A stretch of 64,000 bases of DNA from Axinella damicornis (Eukaryota; Porifera; Demospongiae; Axinellida; Axinellidae), in assembly GCA_963931865.1 (NCBI GenBank), contig OZ007506.1:2062531-2126530 (forward strand). Reading direction: 5' to 3'. Shown here one piece after another: positions 34,638 through 47,200 of the stretch (positions within the stretch are counted from its first letter, which is position 1; the number at the start of each line of letters is the position of its first letter). The notes beneath the pieces were generated by a model, which was given only the letters and a program-made list of their open reading frames with translations, was not told the origin of the DNA and ran no database searches. Position numbers and translations under genes: made by a program.

Positions 34638-34686
34638 ACAGACACCTGGTTTTATGTCATACAGACTTTTAAAACCAGGTGTCTGT
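34638..34686. repeat. perfect 17-bp inverted repeat
   Basis: ACAGACACCTGGTTTTA (34638-34654) and its exact complement (34670-34686), 15-nt loop. Confidence 0.85.
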
Positions 34687-34969
34687 CAACACGTGAAGGG
34701 CTGGGCACGAGACTAAGGTGGGGAGACTATCTGGGACTGAGGTCAGAGTATAATGTTATGATTGAGTCACAAGACTAGGGCACAATACTGAACAAAAGAA
34801 TTTTGTCACTGTTCAGGTGAAGCAAAGCCAAGAAACAATAATTACGTGCAGTACAATGCGAACACAAGTCTAACAATGTGGGCTGTATGACACGTTGTGT
34901 GTGGGTCAACCACAGGTACAAAACAAGACACATACAAAAAAAACTAGCTGCACTGTCAGGAAAGTTTAC

Positions 34970-37775
34970 TCATACAAACGCCAATGTATTTGGAACAGAC
35001 ACCTCATCTTCGTCAATGCTCACCGCCACCTCTGCTCTCGGCTGGTGCTCCGGTGAGGGGGAGCCGTTCTCCAGGAGGTTACTCTCCTGTGTCGCAGTGC
35101 TGCTGGCGTTGCTGTTGATGCTGGTACGACTGCTGGTACAGCTGCCCATCCGCCGCTTCTGGTCCTTGGTGATGTTGCGCTTGCAAATGGGGCAGGTTCT
35201 CTTCAGCTTCAGCCAAGGGTCCACACACCTCTTGTGAAATTCATGCCTATGAGGAAAGAGAACAAGAGAATGGAAATCAATCGTTTGAGTACTTCATACC
35301 ATTATTAAGTGCAGCTCACTTATAGGTGCTTCACTGTTAGGCACTGAAATTTTCTTCCAGAAACTCTGCCATTTCTGATCATACGGAGTGCAAAAGCTAT
35401 AATTTCCTTCCAGTGGAGATACAGGAGCATGCTCTTAATATGGTATCTATACTGGGGTCCATAACAATCGTTAGTTGCAACCATCAATCATGCAGTTACA
35501 TCATATGGCAGATTTCTAGAAGTGCTTTACTTCTGCAAACAGAAAATGAATGGTACTTTAGGTAGGGGTAGATGCCACATGAAGAAATATGTACATTCCA
35601 TATCGTGAATGTCATTGTTATCTGAAAAACACCTGGAGTGGCAGTCTCCATGCACTCATTGCACTGTGACCCCACAGCTAAACAGCCAGTGGGAATGGTA
35701 TGCTTAGCTGTCCCACATTGACTACTTCACAACCCACTTAGTTCCAAATGGAAGTAACCCTGGGGGTAAACACTTTGGGACAAAGTTTGGACAGCTTGGT
35801 ACAACCTTACAAACTGCACTCTAGTTGCAATTGTCAAAGAGAACTGTTATAGATGTGGTTACCATACAGCATTTTGAAGGAGTGGCAGAGAGACAGTAAG
35901 GTCTCAGCTGATGCTAGAGTTTTTCCATGGGGTGATTCTCTCTCTCTCTGAGTATCATCAAATCAGCAGGTCATGCCCAACTCAGCCTAGCGAATGGGTC
36001 CCAAACAAATAACTAACAAATAACTCGTAGGAATAATTTGGTAGGAACTAATTTTCTGTTTCTTCACAGTCCAACTAGTCTAAATAGCTCTCCACTGTCA
36101 ATGGCTTCTTACTGACAGGTAAGTTAGTAGTTACATGAATAATATGCAGCATTTCACCTTCGGAATATTAGTGGCAAAGGGCCAGGCATGAGTTGCCTTG
36201 CATATATACTTCTTGGGTATTCTTCAAGGGGCAGGCAGCAACTTTCAAATGAAACCCTGATTTGTATCTAGGCTCTGCAGGGTACAAACTGACAAGGCCG
36301 ACATACATCTAAAATCAATGGAAAGCAAATGGCAAACAGAAGTGCACTCACTTGCAGGGCAAGATTCTAATGGTTTCGTTGTTGCAGAAAGCCTCCAGAC
36401 ATATTACGCAAGTCTGGTCTTCCCCACCTGCACTCTGGCAATAAGAAATGAATTTGCATTGATCAACAGCAATCACGCGTATTCCATATATGGATTGGCA
36501 TCTTAGTTAGCAATGCAATGTTTATGCCATTAGGTTGCATTTACCTTGGACGTTTTGTGTGTTCTGACAGTCAACTTGCTCAGTGCCAGCCGGGTTTCAG
36601 TTTCATTCTGAGCCTAATGTAGGGACAGTCCACCAAATGATTGTCACAAACAAGGAGGAAAAATGTTGTAATACACACACACCTCTCCTAATCAGGGATA
36701 TTAGTTAATAATTTCCCCAAACAAAGTTGCCGGCAACAGACTATAGAGAGCAGTACCTAGCTACACTCCGGAGGGCCACATTCCTACCAACCTTTGATCA
36801 GCTGGTCGGCATGGGAAGGTGCAATGTACAAGGTGCAACACATTTGTCCCATGGCCTGAAGGTTAAGGCCCAAAGGTTAAGGTATAATGATGTCATCATT
36901 TTAGCCTTGGAGTGAGGGATCAAGTCGAGTTGACGGCCTCAACTTGAAGCCTGCACAGGCCCAATAGATCCGAACCTGGAATTTTCACACGAGGTCCGTC
37001 AACTCAACTTGACCCATACTCGTCCCCATGCCCCAGCCCACGAACTGTGGGTTTACTCATGAGGAACATGGAAAATCTTCCACCAATTCTTGGGACGAGT
37101 ACCTACCCTTCTCCGTCTGTTCCGCACATTGTACTGACATCTCCTGATGTAGCTGAGAATGCACCACAGACAGGAGAGCAACATGAGGATACAGAATGCG
37201 AAGACAACAAAATAGAAAGTGTGCGAGGTTCGGAAGAAAGACTTGCGGTAGAAGGCGTCTATGCGTGCACTTGGGCTGCCGCTCGACAGGAGGTTGTCGA
37301 TATCGCTTTCATCCAGTCCCAACACTACTACCGTTATGTCGGATAGGCGTTCGGTATAGGTTGAGTCCAGGGATTTATCAACGGCGTTCGGTGTGTAGTA
37401 GAAAATCACACCTTCTGCCCCCATTCTCTGCGCCGCGCTGGCTTGTTCATAGTTTGTGCACTCGTGGGTGAGAGGCCAATGGGTGAGTCTGAGAAGAAGA
37501 ATGGAATTGAAGAATGACCGAATCTCCGTGTCGTTCCCAGGGCATCCAAATCCATCGTCTACGAAGACGAGGGTTGAGTAGGTCGACTGGCTTTCCGGCG
37601 TGCTCTGGAGACGGGAGTAGCTTGCGAACTCCCCGATAAAGGTTCTGGTCTGGAGGCCCGTACCCTTTAGCGTGACGTGAGGCACCAACTCATAGTAGAC
37701 GGTCGCCTCCACTCGTACGAAAGTCAAGACTGGTAGGAGCAGGTTGACAATCCAGAATAACTTGAACGGCTCCAT
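34970..37775 (-). CDS. Goliath/RNF130-like PA-TM-RING E3 ubiquitin ligase
   Basis: Four minus-strand exons, 37107-37775, 36545-36613, 36352-36434 and 34970-35246, give 365 codons in phase. Residues 1-24 are a signal peptide ([17 protein letters not shown]). A lumenal protease-associated domain follows, with [18 protein letters not shown] as its typical core. One TM helix ([20 protein letters not shown]) is followed by [15 protein letters not shown] and [10 protein letters not shown], which matches the Goliath/GRAIL juxtamembrane region. The RING-H2 finger is complete: [24 protein letters not shown] and CPIC, giving the C3H2C3 ligands. The C terminus is Ser/Asn/acid-rich. Such ligases sit in endosomal membranes and ubiquitinate membrane cargo; the substrate here is unknown. 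The RING is split by the 36352/35246 intron inside LPCK|H. Head-to-head with RPL9. Confidence 0.92.
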
Positions 37776-38123
37776 ATCGCAGGTTTACCGTTTAGCGCAC
37801 CATCCAATTATTTATTTTGCTCTTGGCCTTATATGGCCACACCCCAAGGTATGCACGCATGCGCACTCTTTCCTTCTTCTCTCACTCAGCAGCCTGCACA
37901 TGTGGTCGGAGGTGAGGGTAGTATCTGCGTGAACTGTCTACATCCATTGTGATAGTGACTGTGTGTGTACTCCTGGGGATCGAGAGGTGGTACCTTAGTC
38001 GTTTAAGTAAATTTTATTTGCTGCAGGATAGCAGTTGGTCGGCCTTTCGGCTGTTTTAAAACCCCATTCTTTGTGTGGAGGGTTCAATCATACTGAGTGT
38101 TTTTACGCCTCATATCCACAGCT
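37776..38123 (+). promoter_or_regulatory. divergent promoter region and probable RPL9 5' UTR exon
   Basis: Lies between the RING gene start and the RPL9 ATG. A pyrimidine tract CTCTTTCCTTCTTCTCTC at 37866-37883 resembles a 5' TOP element, which translationally regulates ribosomal protein mRNAs. GGAG|GTGAGG at 37911/37912 is a donor candidate, and CCACAG just before CTATGAAG at 38121 is the acceptor. A non-coding first exon of about 46 nt is therefore likely. Inference from motifs only. Confidence 0.45.
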
Positions 38124-38947
38124 ATGAAGACAATATTGTCTTCACAGACTGTCAAGGTTCCTGATAATGGTAAGCCGCGTTCATCCGAGGTAGTTTTCTA
38201 ATTAGGGCACAGCATAGTGCACCAGTTCATTTTGATTGGATAACACAGGAATGCTGCTTCTCCAAAGCAGGTTTTTGTGCATGTACATGTGTACACAGGG
38301 TTTCATTTTGGGGGAGATGATTGGCCCTCTTCCAGTAGTCTCGTTCCCAGACCATTTTTCGCACGCGGAGGGGAAAAATAGTCTGGTGAACGGCCTATTC
38401 CGTTTTCGTTCCTTGCGGTTAAATTTGCAAAAATGGTGACGTAGCTTTGTAGGAATGAAATGTCTGACGTCACAAGAACTGTGGAACTATCATAGCACAC
38501 GATAATGCCGTCGTGAAGCAAAGGTGGTCTTCCTCGGAGGTTCCGGATGCCAAGGAGAGAAGATCCGTGGAAAGAAATACCTCTGTCCGGGTTAGAGAGA
38601 CACTGGAGCATCTTACTAGCATTCAAACTTCCCACTGCCGATTGACACGCTCACAAACACATCCCGACCGTTCACGAACTTCCTGACAGCCTTCTGGTGT
38701 AGTTCACGTCTGTGTTGCCTAGTCTCCTGCACGCCGCCTCGATCTCTTAGCTTTCACAGTCGCCATTAATCCCATCTATGACGTTACTTTCGCCAACCAA
38801 TCGAAATGCTCCGCCAACATTCCGGCGGAGAGAACCAAAACGGAATATTTCCGTTCACCAGACTATTTTTCCCCTCCGCGTGTGAAAAATAGTCTGGGAA
38901 CGAGACTACTCTACTCTTCCAGGACCCTTGAAGAAGGGTTTCTTTTT

Positions 38948-38993
<46 letters not shown>

Positions 38994-40161
38994 TTAATTC
39001 TCCCCCTTGAGAAAGTTTTGAGATTTTAAACCCTGACTCCCCCTAAATGGTGCAATATTCAATCGTCCCCCCCAACTTTCTCTATGCTCTGTTTTGCCCC
39101 CCACCTGTGGTGATACTTTCAATAAACCCTGGTATTACATACATGTATGCAAGGTAGCTCGAGATGAACTGAAATGTTTTCACCTCCAATTAAAGCACTT
39201 ATGCGAAACGCAGCGAACGTACAATACTTAGGGTAGATTAGGGGCAAGGCAGGCTTCCATTCTAAAGCCTTCCCTTGCCCTAATCTCTTTGCTGCTTTTC
39301 ACGTCGGTGTTTTTTATTGGAGGTGAATATTTCAGTTGATCCGTAACTCACACCTCAAGCTCCCTCAGTCTCGTCTAGAAGATAGACACATATTCAATGA
39401 GCATTACAATTTATTGCCATCGGGCTATACCCGAACCCTTCCTGCATTTGTGTGAACAGTAAGGCATCCCTCCTCTCTGAGAGCATGCTGTCGTGCCCAT
39501 ACCTGTATTGCCAATCGAAAGTTCTGCTCCAACCTGTAGATGGAATCCTCCTTTTCTTCCTGGTGGACGGACATCTTGGGCGGCCAGCTTCCTGTGTTAA
39601 GCCGACCCGTACAGAGTACCAGTCGCCTTCTCATACTTGTCTCCTCTTGACCTATGGGGTTCCACTCTTGAAGGGCCCGCCCCTTCAGCTGGATCAGCTT
39701 CTAGCCGTTCCAATGAGCTGCTCTTTGCAACGATGGGAGCCAGTCAGTGAGCTGAAGATCAAGAAAACATTCGGCATATAGAGGAGGTGCCTTGCCCCTT
39801 CTCCGAGGAGTTAAGTGTCGTAGGGGTAGAAGGTTGTTCCCCGTCTTATGACAACTCACATCTTGTGCCCCTGCAACCAACGTGGCTTGTACAGACCAGC
39901 CACTCCCAGACCTGTACTATCTCCTCCTCATCCTCCTGTGACAGAATGACATCAAACTCAGTGACCTGAATATGCCACTGCTTCCCTTAGCCTGGTCTTC
40001 TCCCTCAACCCTTCTACCTCACCAGCACCATCCTCTTCTTCAGGCCACCCACTCAACACATTTTAGCACACTCACCAAGCTACTCATTCTCTCACGAGTA
40101 CACATGCTTAAAGAGGAGGAGGTGTGAACTGCCTTGCAGTTCTTGGGTATCTTTCAAGGGG

Positions 40162-40192
<31 letters not shown>

Positions 40193-43100
40193 CGAATGAA
40201 ATCCTGATAGTGGTTACAACAACGCATAGATTGCAGAGATCAGGGAATCACAGTCCACATTGTTACACGTGCATTTCTGAAGTTACATCATAGGTTGACC
40301 GTCCCCACTTCCTTGACCCATCATGCACATACAAACATGCACATGCATATGTGTTACACGCAGTTAACATCAGGGTAAAGAGCCGGGTGGTCACAGTGAC
40401 CGGGCCAAGGGGTACCCTCACCAAGTCTTTCCGACACATGGATCTGGAACTGACCAAGGTCGGAGACAACAAACTGCGTGTCGACATCTGGTTTGCCAAA
40501 CGGAAACAGCTAGCCTGCTTGCAGACCATCTGTGGCCACCTCAAGAACATGTTCAAGGGAGTGCGATTTGTAAGTGTATGGTCAGCAGTCTGCACCGTGA
40601 TAGCTGTGTGCTTGAAACTAGCTATAGTGGTAGCAACTTGCCTCAAAAAGTGTGTAACTGTATGAATAGTTGCCAGGCTGTTTCACCTGCAAATGGTTGG
40701 AGACCTGCAAATGGTTGGAGACCTACAAATGTAGGCTATGCAGCTCGGTGCACGTGATCAGCATTAAAGCTGCTTGTTCTTTTTTCACCGCTTTCAGACC
40801 AGATGAGTCTCAGTTGCTACTAGTAGATGCTATCTAGCAATGATCATGTGGCTAAGTACTGCTAACCACTGAATGAGCCAGTTGCGTGTAAGGCAAAATA
40901 TTCGTGGAATGTAAATGAACGCGTTAATTAAACGTGACGTCACTTCCGGAGTACATTGCTGAGCGTTTGATCTTGGAGTACTTTGTACTTTGTACTTATG
41001 GCGTTCATACGATCGTCCGCGCGCAGCCTTGCTAAACCCTTTATTCCAATTCAGCGTTCGTAACGGAAAACTAGATATTATGTAACGGAGCGTGAACGAA
41101 GAAGATCGGTTGTTGTTCGAGTGAAAGAGAAGTCTGAGACTGAGCAGTGTTTGTTGTACACCGTTCCGCGCAGCATTATGCCTGGTGACACCTGCATTGT
41201 ATGTGGCAACACTCGAGTGAGGGACCCTGAGGCTTCTTTTCACCGCTTCCCAAGCAACCAGGCAAGACGGCAGGTTTGGCTTCGTGTATTCCAGCTCACC
41301 AACGAGCAGTTGAAGGACCATGACCGAGTTTGCTCGAGGCATTTTCCAGGAGCAGACAGTAAGAAAGACCCTCAGATGAATTTAGGGAAACGTTTTGCAT
41401 CTCCTAAGAAGAGAAACGTTCCTAGAGCTTAACGTGCTAAGAGGAGGGAGGTGAGCAAGCAGCTCTCTGGTCTGTGGCAGATTCCATCTGCAGACAGTAG
41501 TAGATCCAGTACACCAGCTCCCGTTGCTACTCCCATCACTTTGACGTCTCTTCAATCTGCTGCTGACCAGGGGCGTATGCTTACTGCAGGTATTGGTGAG
41601 CAACTGCTGGGTAACTACCAGGTTCATGAACTGCCCAGTGATAGTACAGATGATACCTCGGACTACTTACCTCAATCTCATCATTCACTACCAGAAACAT
41701 CAAAGGGTTCAGAACTTGTACTTAACACAGCCCTTTTGGCTCGCATCGAAGCTTTAGAGGCAGAAAACCAGCACCTGAAAAAAGAGCTGAAGACCCGTGA
41801 AGCACAACATCAGCACTTTAGGATAAGTCAAGTTCGAGATAATAATAAATTGTTTCGATTTTTTACTGGGTTTGCATCGTACATGCACTTCCTTGCCCTT
41901 TTTGAGTTTCTTGGCCCGGTTGTGAATGAGCTTAACTACTGGGGATCAAAGGAGACTAGTCGCCGTAGGCATCGCACGTGCAAGTTAGATCCAGAAAATC
42001 AGATGTTTCTGACTGTGGTGAAACAGGCTGAATCTCAAATTTCAGGACTTAGCGTTTCGATTCGGTATTTCACAGGCTGTGGCTTCTCGATACTTCACAA
42101 CATGGACGTGCTTCCTGTACCACCATCTGAAGGAGTTAGACTGGGTGCCATCCGTCCAACAGATAACTGGAACACTTCCGCATTCTTTCATGGAAAAGTA
42201 CCCAAGCACATATGCCATTATTGATGGCAGTGAGATATTTATTGAAACACCGTCAGACTTACATATGCAGTCATCCACGTGGAGTCAATATAAACATCAC
42301 AATACTGCCAAGTTTCTAGTTGCGTGCTCACCCAATGGAGGTATAACATATGTATCACCACTGTATGTAGGTTCGATATCAGACATTGAACTCACACGCA
42401 TATCAGGATTCCTTACAACCTTACAGGACAAGCCTGGGGTATCCATAATGGCTGACCGAGGCTTTACAATCAAGGATATGTTGAGCGAACTAAACGTTGA
42501 GCTGAACATACCACCATTCATGGAGGGTAGGAGGCAACTCCCTGCACAAGAAATTCAAGTTGGGAGAACAATTGCATCCCTGCGTATCCACGTGGAGAGG
42601 GCAATTGGGAGAATAAAAAACTACAGTATTCTGCAGGGGACACTTCCTATATCAATGGCTCGTCTGTCAAACCAAATTGTTTGTGTTTGTGCGTTTCTTT
42701 CTAACTTTCAACCTGCGTTAGTTCCTCCTCTTGAGTGTGTTGCCGATAGAGATGTGGAGGAGTACTTCCAATCACTGGCTACATGTACTTCTGGAAGTGA
42801 CTATGAAGGTGATGATGAGACTAGTTCCGGTGAAGACTAACTTAGTGATAATTGTTTACCAATGTGGGTCGTGATGTTTGTTTATATCATTACTCAGATT
42901 GTGGATGCAAATTATAATGAATTTACAATAGGTTACGCATAGGAAGACCGAGTACATGAACAGGACTAACAATTTCCGGGGCAACACAACTTTTGTAGAA
43001 ACTAGTGAGTTTAGGCAGAAGTAAAGTGTCCCAATAGTTTTGATCAAAAGTAATTCTTTGGACGCTCACACCAAGTGTTGTACAAATGACAAAGTCACAC

Positions 43101-44131
43101 CATGGTCTCTCCCCAACGGCCATTTGCCCCTGTACCTGTGCGAAGTAGGTGTGGTTCCTTCGCAGAGTCAGTTGACCATTGGTGGCAGTGCAGCAGAATC
43201 CACTCGACAAGCAGGCATCTACTGGTGTGACATTTCGCTGAGAGTAGGGGCACTTGATCTCCAAAAACCCAAAAGGTTGACTACCGTTCGAGGGGTCATA
43301 GACGGCACCATCTGGGGTTGCACCAAGAAAGGGCTGTGACTCACTAATGATGAAACCAGACGGAGTGACCACCAACTCGTTGTGGCCATGAGCATGTTGA
43401 TATGCCACATACTCTCGACAGGCAGTGGGCTCCATCTGCTTTCCCCAGTCTGTAGCAGCAGACATGAAGCTCTTCTGCTGGAGGATCCGAAGGACCAAGG
43501 TGTCTGGGGGTGTATCTACTCGGCGCCTTAGTACATCCCCAAACAAAGAGGCGGTGATGCGGTATCGTCTTACAGAAAACCACAGTGATGAGTGGTACTG
43601 CTCCTTGGTATTTCGCTCTACTTCACGGACCTTTTCAGCAGACACTTTCAGGTTGTCCATGAATGCTGCAATAGTGGCTTTCAGGTGAGAGGTATCAGGC
43701 AGTTGTGGTGGCTCACTTGAGTCTGAAGTAGATGAAGGCTCACCAGCATTCCAGTGCCGGTACCTTGGGTCGAGAAGGAGGGACACACAAAGATCTTGCC
43801 CGTGTAGTTCATCCAATAGACCTGGAAGGCGATCATTGGCAGTCCCCCTATATTTTACTGGACGGGGGTCAAAGTCCTCCAGAAGCTTAGGTGTCCTCTT
43901 CCGAATCTTCCCATACTTGTGCTTCTCGAACACGGCTTCGGACATCGGGATGGTACTCTCTTTCCTCTTCTTTGGCTGCTTCCACTGGCACGGATATGAT
44001 GTCACTGGTAGTGCTTCTTCTTCCTGACACGCAGGCAAGTCAGGCTTGAGCTGAAACTTTGTACCAGTCAATGCTACAAGAGCATGGAGTACTGCTGATA
44101 CGTGAGTGCAGCTCGCAGATTTACTGATAGA

Positions 44132-44211
<80 letters not shown>

Positions 44212-47200
44212 TAATAACGTTAACAAGAAAATAGCATTCTGGACAACGTGCTGAAAAAGTCAGGGCTTCAACAAAAAAAACGTCTGATAAACTTACCCTG
44301 CTGCACACTCACAAGTAGCTGCCAGTACAGATGCCAGTTCTTCATCTCGGCCAAGTAGTACATATACATGGTAGCTCCCAGGTTTCATGGATGGTTTCAT
44401 TACCGACCGAACATGGCAATACTGAGGGTGCTGGTAGTTTACTTCTAGCTGGTCAAGTCGCCCTGATGCGCAGTGAGTATATCCTCGAGCAAGTGCCTTG
44501 AAAGTGACCTGCCCCTTACTACCAACTTGATCAGCAAGGTAGGTGTACAACAGGCCTATAACATTAAAGAGGGAGTGTTAATAGTTGTGCTGTGTTTGCA
44601 TTTATGTTCAGCATACCTGCAGTGACCTTTGGCATCTTCTCAGCAACCTCATTCACATTACCCTCCGAAACTGATCCCCAACCTCGTAGTGGAGCAGGAG
44701 GAAGCTCCAGAGGAGCTACATTCAGACCAGATTCCTTAAGGTGTTTGTGCTTTCTGAATAGGTAGGAGCCATCAACGTCAACTATCTTGGCCTTGTCTTC
44801 TACAGCCTGACGGATCCTGCAAAATTCAACGTGGCAGCAATAAAAAAATCTTACTACACAGATCCACTTGTTACTAAACCTACCGGGAAATGAGCTGGTG
44901 CTTCTTCCACGAGCTCAGTGACTTGATGCCCCTACAGAGAAGCCACCATTTCAGTGCTGGGACTCCATGCCCTTCGAAGGGTTCACTGAGATCTGCCCCA
45001 GGTATGTCCGCTGCCGTCAGCTCCACCCTCACTGCCTCACTGCTACATTCAGCCATCGCAACACCTCTCTTTCGCTCGAACAACCGATCTTTTTCATTCA
45101 CACTCCGTTACATGTGGGAAGCTTTCTAGTTTTCCGTTACGAACGCTGAATTGGAATAAACGGTACAGCAAGACTGCGCGCGAAGTTCAAAGTCGACGAG
45201 TATAGCCATTGAACGCCACACTGTAAGTACTCCAAGAAGCTCCGCGAGGTACTCCGGAAGTGACGTCACGTTTAATTACCGCTAATAACATTCCTTAGCT
45301 CTTACACGCAACTGGCTCATTAGGAATAGTGCAAGGGGCTTTACAGTGAGCATTGGCACTCGCCAGTTGCTCGGGTACAAGTCAGTGATATACACTACTC
45401 TTGATCTGTAGGAGGAGCTTATGGATGTCTGTAAGGTCTGTCTCTTTGTTATTGTGGGACGTGACTAAAACACGGAACGGAACGGAAAACGGACCAGAAA
45501 ACGGACCGAGTTTTTTTCATGCCCGGGCGCCCTAGACACCGTATATTAAATTTGATCGTGCAGTGAACCAAAGTTTAGTAGCACAGGTCCGCAGTCCAGC
45601 AGACAGTCACCAGCACCCAAGTCCACAGTCACAGTGGTCACGGGGTTATCCGTGGTATCGCTCTGAACATCGCCGAGCCGGCCGAGCGCCAGCCTCCCGG
45701 GTCTGGCTTCGCCGCCAGACTTGACTGCCCTCCTGTAGATCACCTACGTGAGCGCTTAAGTAGCATTGGTGCATTGCTCCTATGCACTGAAGTAGTTCAT
45801 AGATTCGTTGGCACGCGAGACTAGGTAGATCGTGGTTTAATTGTAGCTACTGATCGACCAGTGATGTCGACCTGAGCTGTGTACCAGACTTGAGCTGCGA
45901 GGCGCTGGTCACCGTTCATCCATGGCTGCGTGGAGGCACTGTGGTCGTCCGCTGGGCTGCAGACTGGCTGTACTAAGCTAAAATGTAGTTTTACTGTGTG
46001 ATGGAGTAGACGCTGTGTCTAGCGCATGTAAACCCAGTCCGTTTTCTGGTCCGTTTTCCGGTCCGTTTTCCAGTCCGTTCCGTGTTTTAGTCACGTCCGT
46101 TATTGTGATTGCCATTACAAATGTAGGGTCTGCCTGTAGTTTTGGTCTTGTAGATATTGTTGTATGAGGTAGTAAACGTTGTATAGTTTTGTGGGTGTAA
46201 ACAAACCTCCTTGGCTATTGGTCATTTTGGCCCTCAGTATAGCTCATTTCACCTATTATCCTAGGAAACGAGGGTGATCGTTTTCTCTAATACATGATGT
46301 TTACTCTATAGTGTATAACGTACAACTGCAACCAGTTCCCCCCCCCCCCCTTCATTTCTTTTACACCCATGGGGTTCGATTTCACTTATTTCATGTCTGT
46401 CTCGACCAGCTTATATGCACGACTTTACCGGCCGTCTCTATTCGGTGGACTGGACTCGGGACTGGACTCGGGACTGGACTGTGGGACTGGACTCACAGAA
46501 AGTTGCGCTCATCATTTTGAAGCATCAAACGCTACTAAAATACTTACATGACATGAATGGCATTCGGGGTAGCCGACCATGACTCGATATCAGCCGTTCC
46601 ATCAGCCCTTTCTGCCAGAGCGCGTGCGCCAACGATGCACTGAATCGGCTCGTTCCCAGACTGAAATGGTCTGGGGACAAGAACAATGAATAATAATAGG
46701 CCTACAGTACAGGCGGAAAGCAGGAACGGAAGCGCCAGCCAAACTTGGCAGGAGCATGCATAGAAACAGTTCAAGAAGCTGCAAAAATGGTTGTAACACT
46801 TGGTATACGAGAGTTTGCTAGCAATGACCGCCATGTGTTCCTCGAAGTCATCGTCAGATCATGGACGAATTCGCACCGAAACGAAGTCGAGCTGGTTAAC
46901 CGGTTTTGCATGGTAGGACCACGGCAGGCTGTCTACATGGTGACAGCTGTGTTGGTACACCTCGCGTACTTGGTAAGCTATTATCTACGGTGGCAGCTAT
47001 ATAGTGCCGTTCCGCAATTTCCTGTTTTCTGGCCTTCAGAAATGACGAGCGCAACTTTCTGTGAGTCCAGTCCCACAGTCCAGTCCCGAGTCCAGTCCCG
47101 AGTCCAGTCCACCGAATAGAGACGGCCGACTTTACCTAGGGTGTAAAAATATCTGTTTTCACATAATGGTTGTATGCTAGCAAACATTGTTCTCAAAATC

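Larger units (their letters stand above)
34128..34969. other. convergent spacer between PDE2A and the RING gene
   Basis: Contains both 3' UTRs. Two perfect hairpins are seen (34269-34311 and 34638-34686). No additional exon recognised. Confidence 0.5.
40875..45318. mobile_element. ISL2EU-like (IS4EU) DNA transposon, two genes, about 250-bp TIRs
   Basis: Ends are GAGCCAGTTGCGTGTAAG and its complement, flanked by AT on both sides (40873-40874, 45319-45320). The TIRs continue as imperfect inverted repeats through AATTAAACGTGACGTCACTT and CCAATTCAGCGTTCGTAACG for about 250 bp at each end. Inside are a THAP-DDE transposase on the plus strand (disabled) and, convergent on the minus strand, an intact SWIM/YqaJ nuclease gene. 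A transposase plus YqaJ nuclease, a GAG terminus and a 2-bp AT target duplication fit what I know of the ISL2EU superfamily. Inserted in the 7-kb RPL9 intron. Confidence 0.82.

Noticed and set aside
46745..47119. Plus-strand open frame of 124 codons inside the 698-bp TIR element
   Set aside because: No recognisable family, and its last part is simply the right TIR. Too short to be a transposase.
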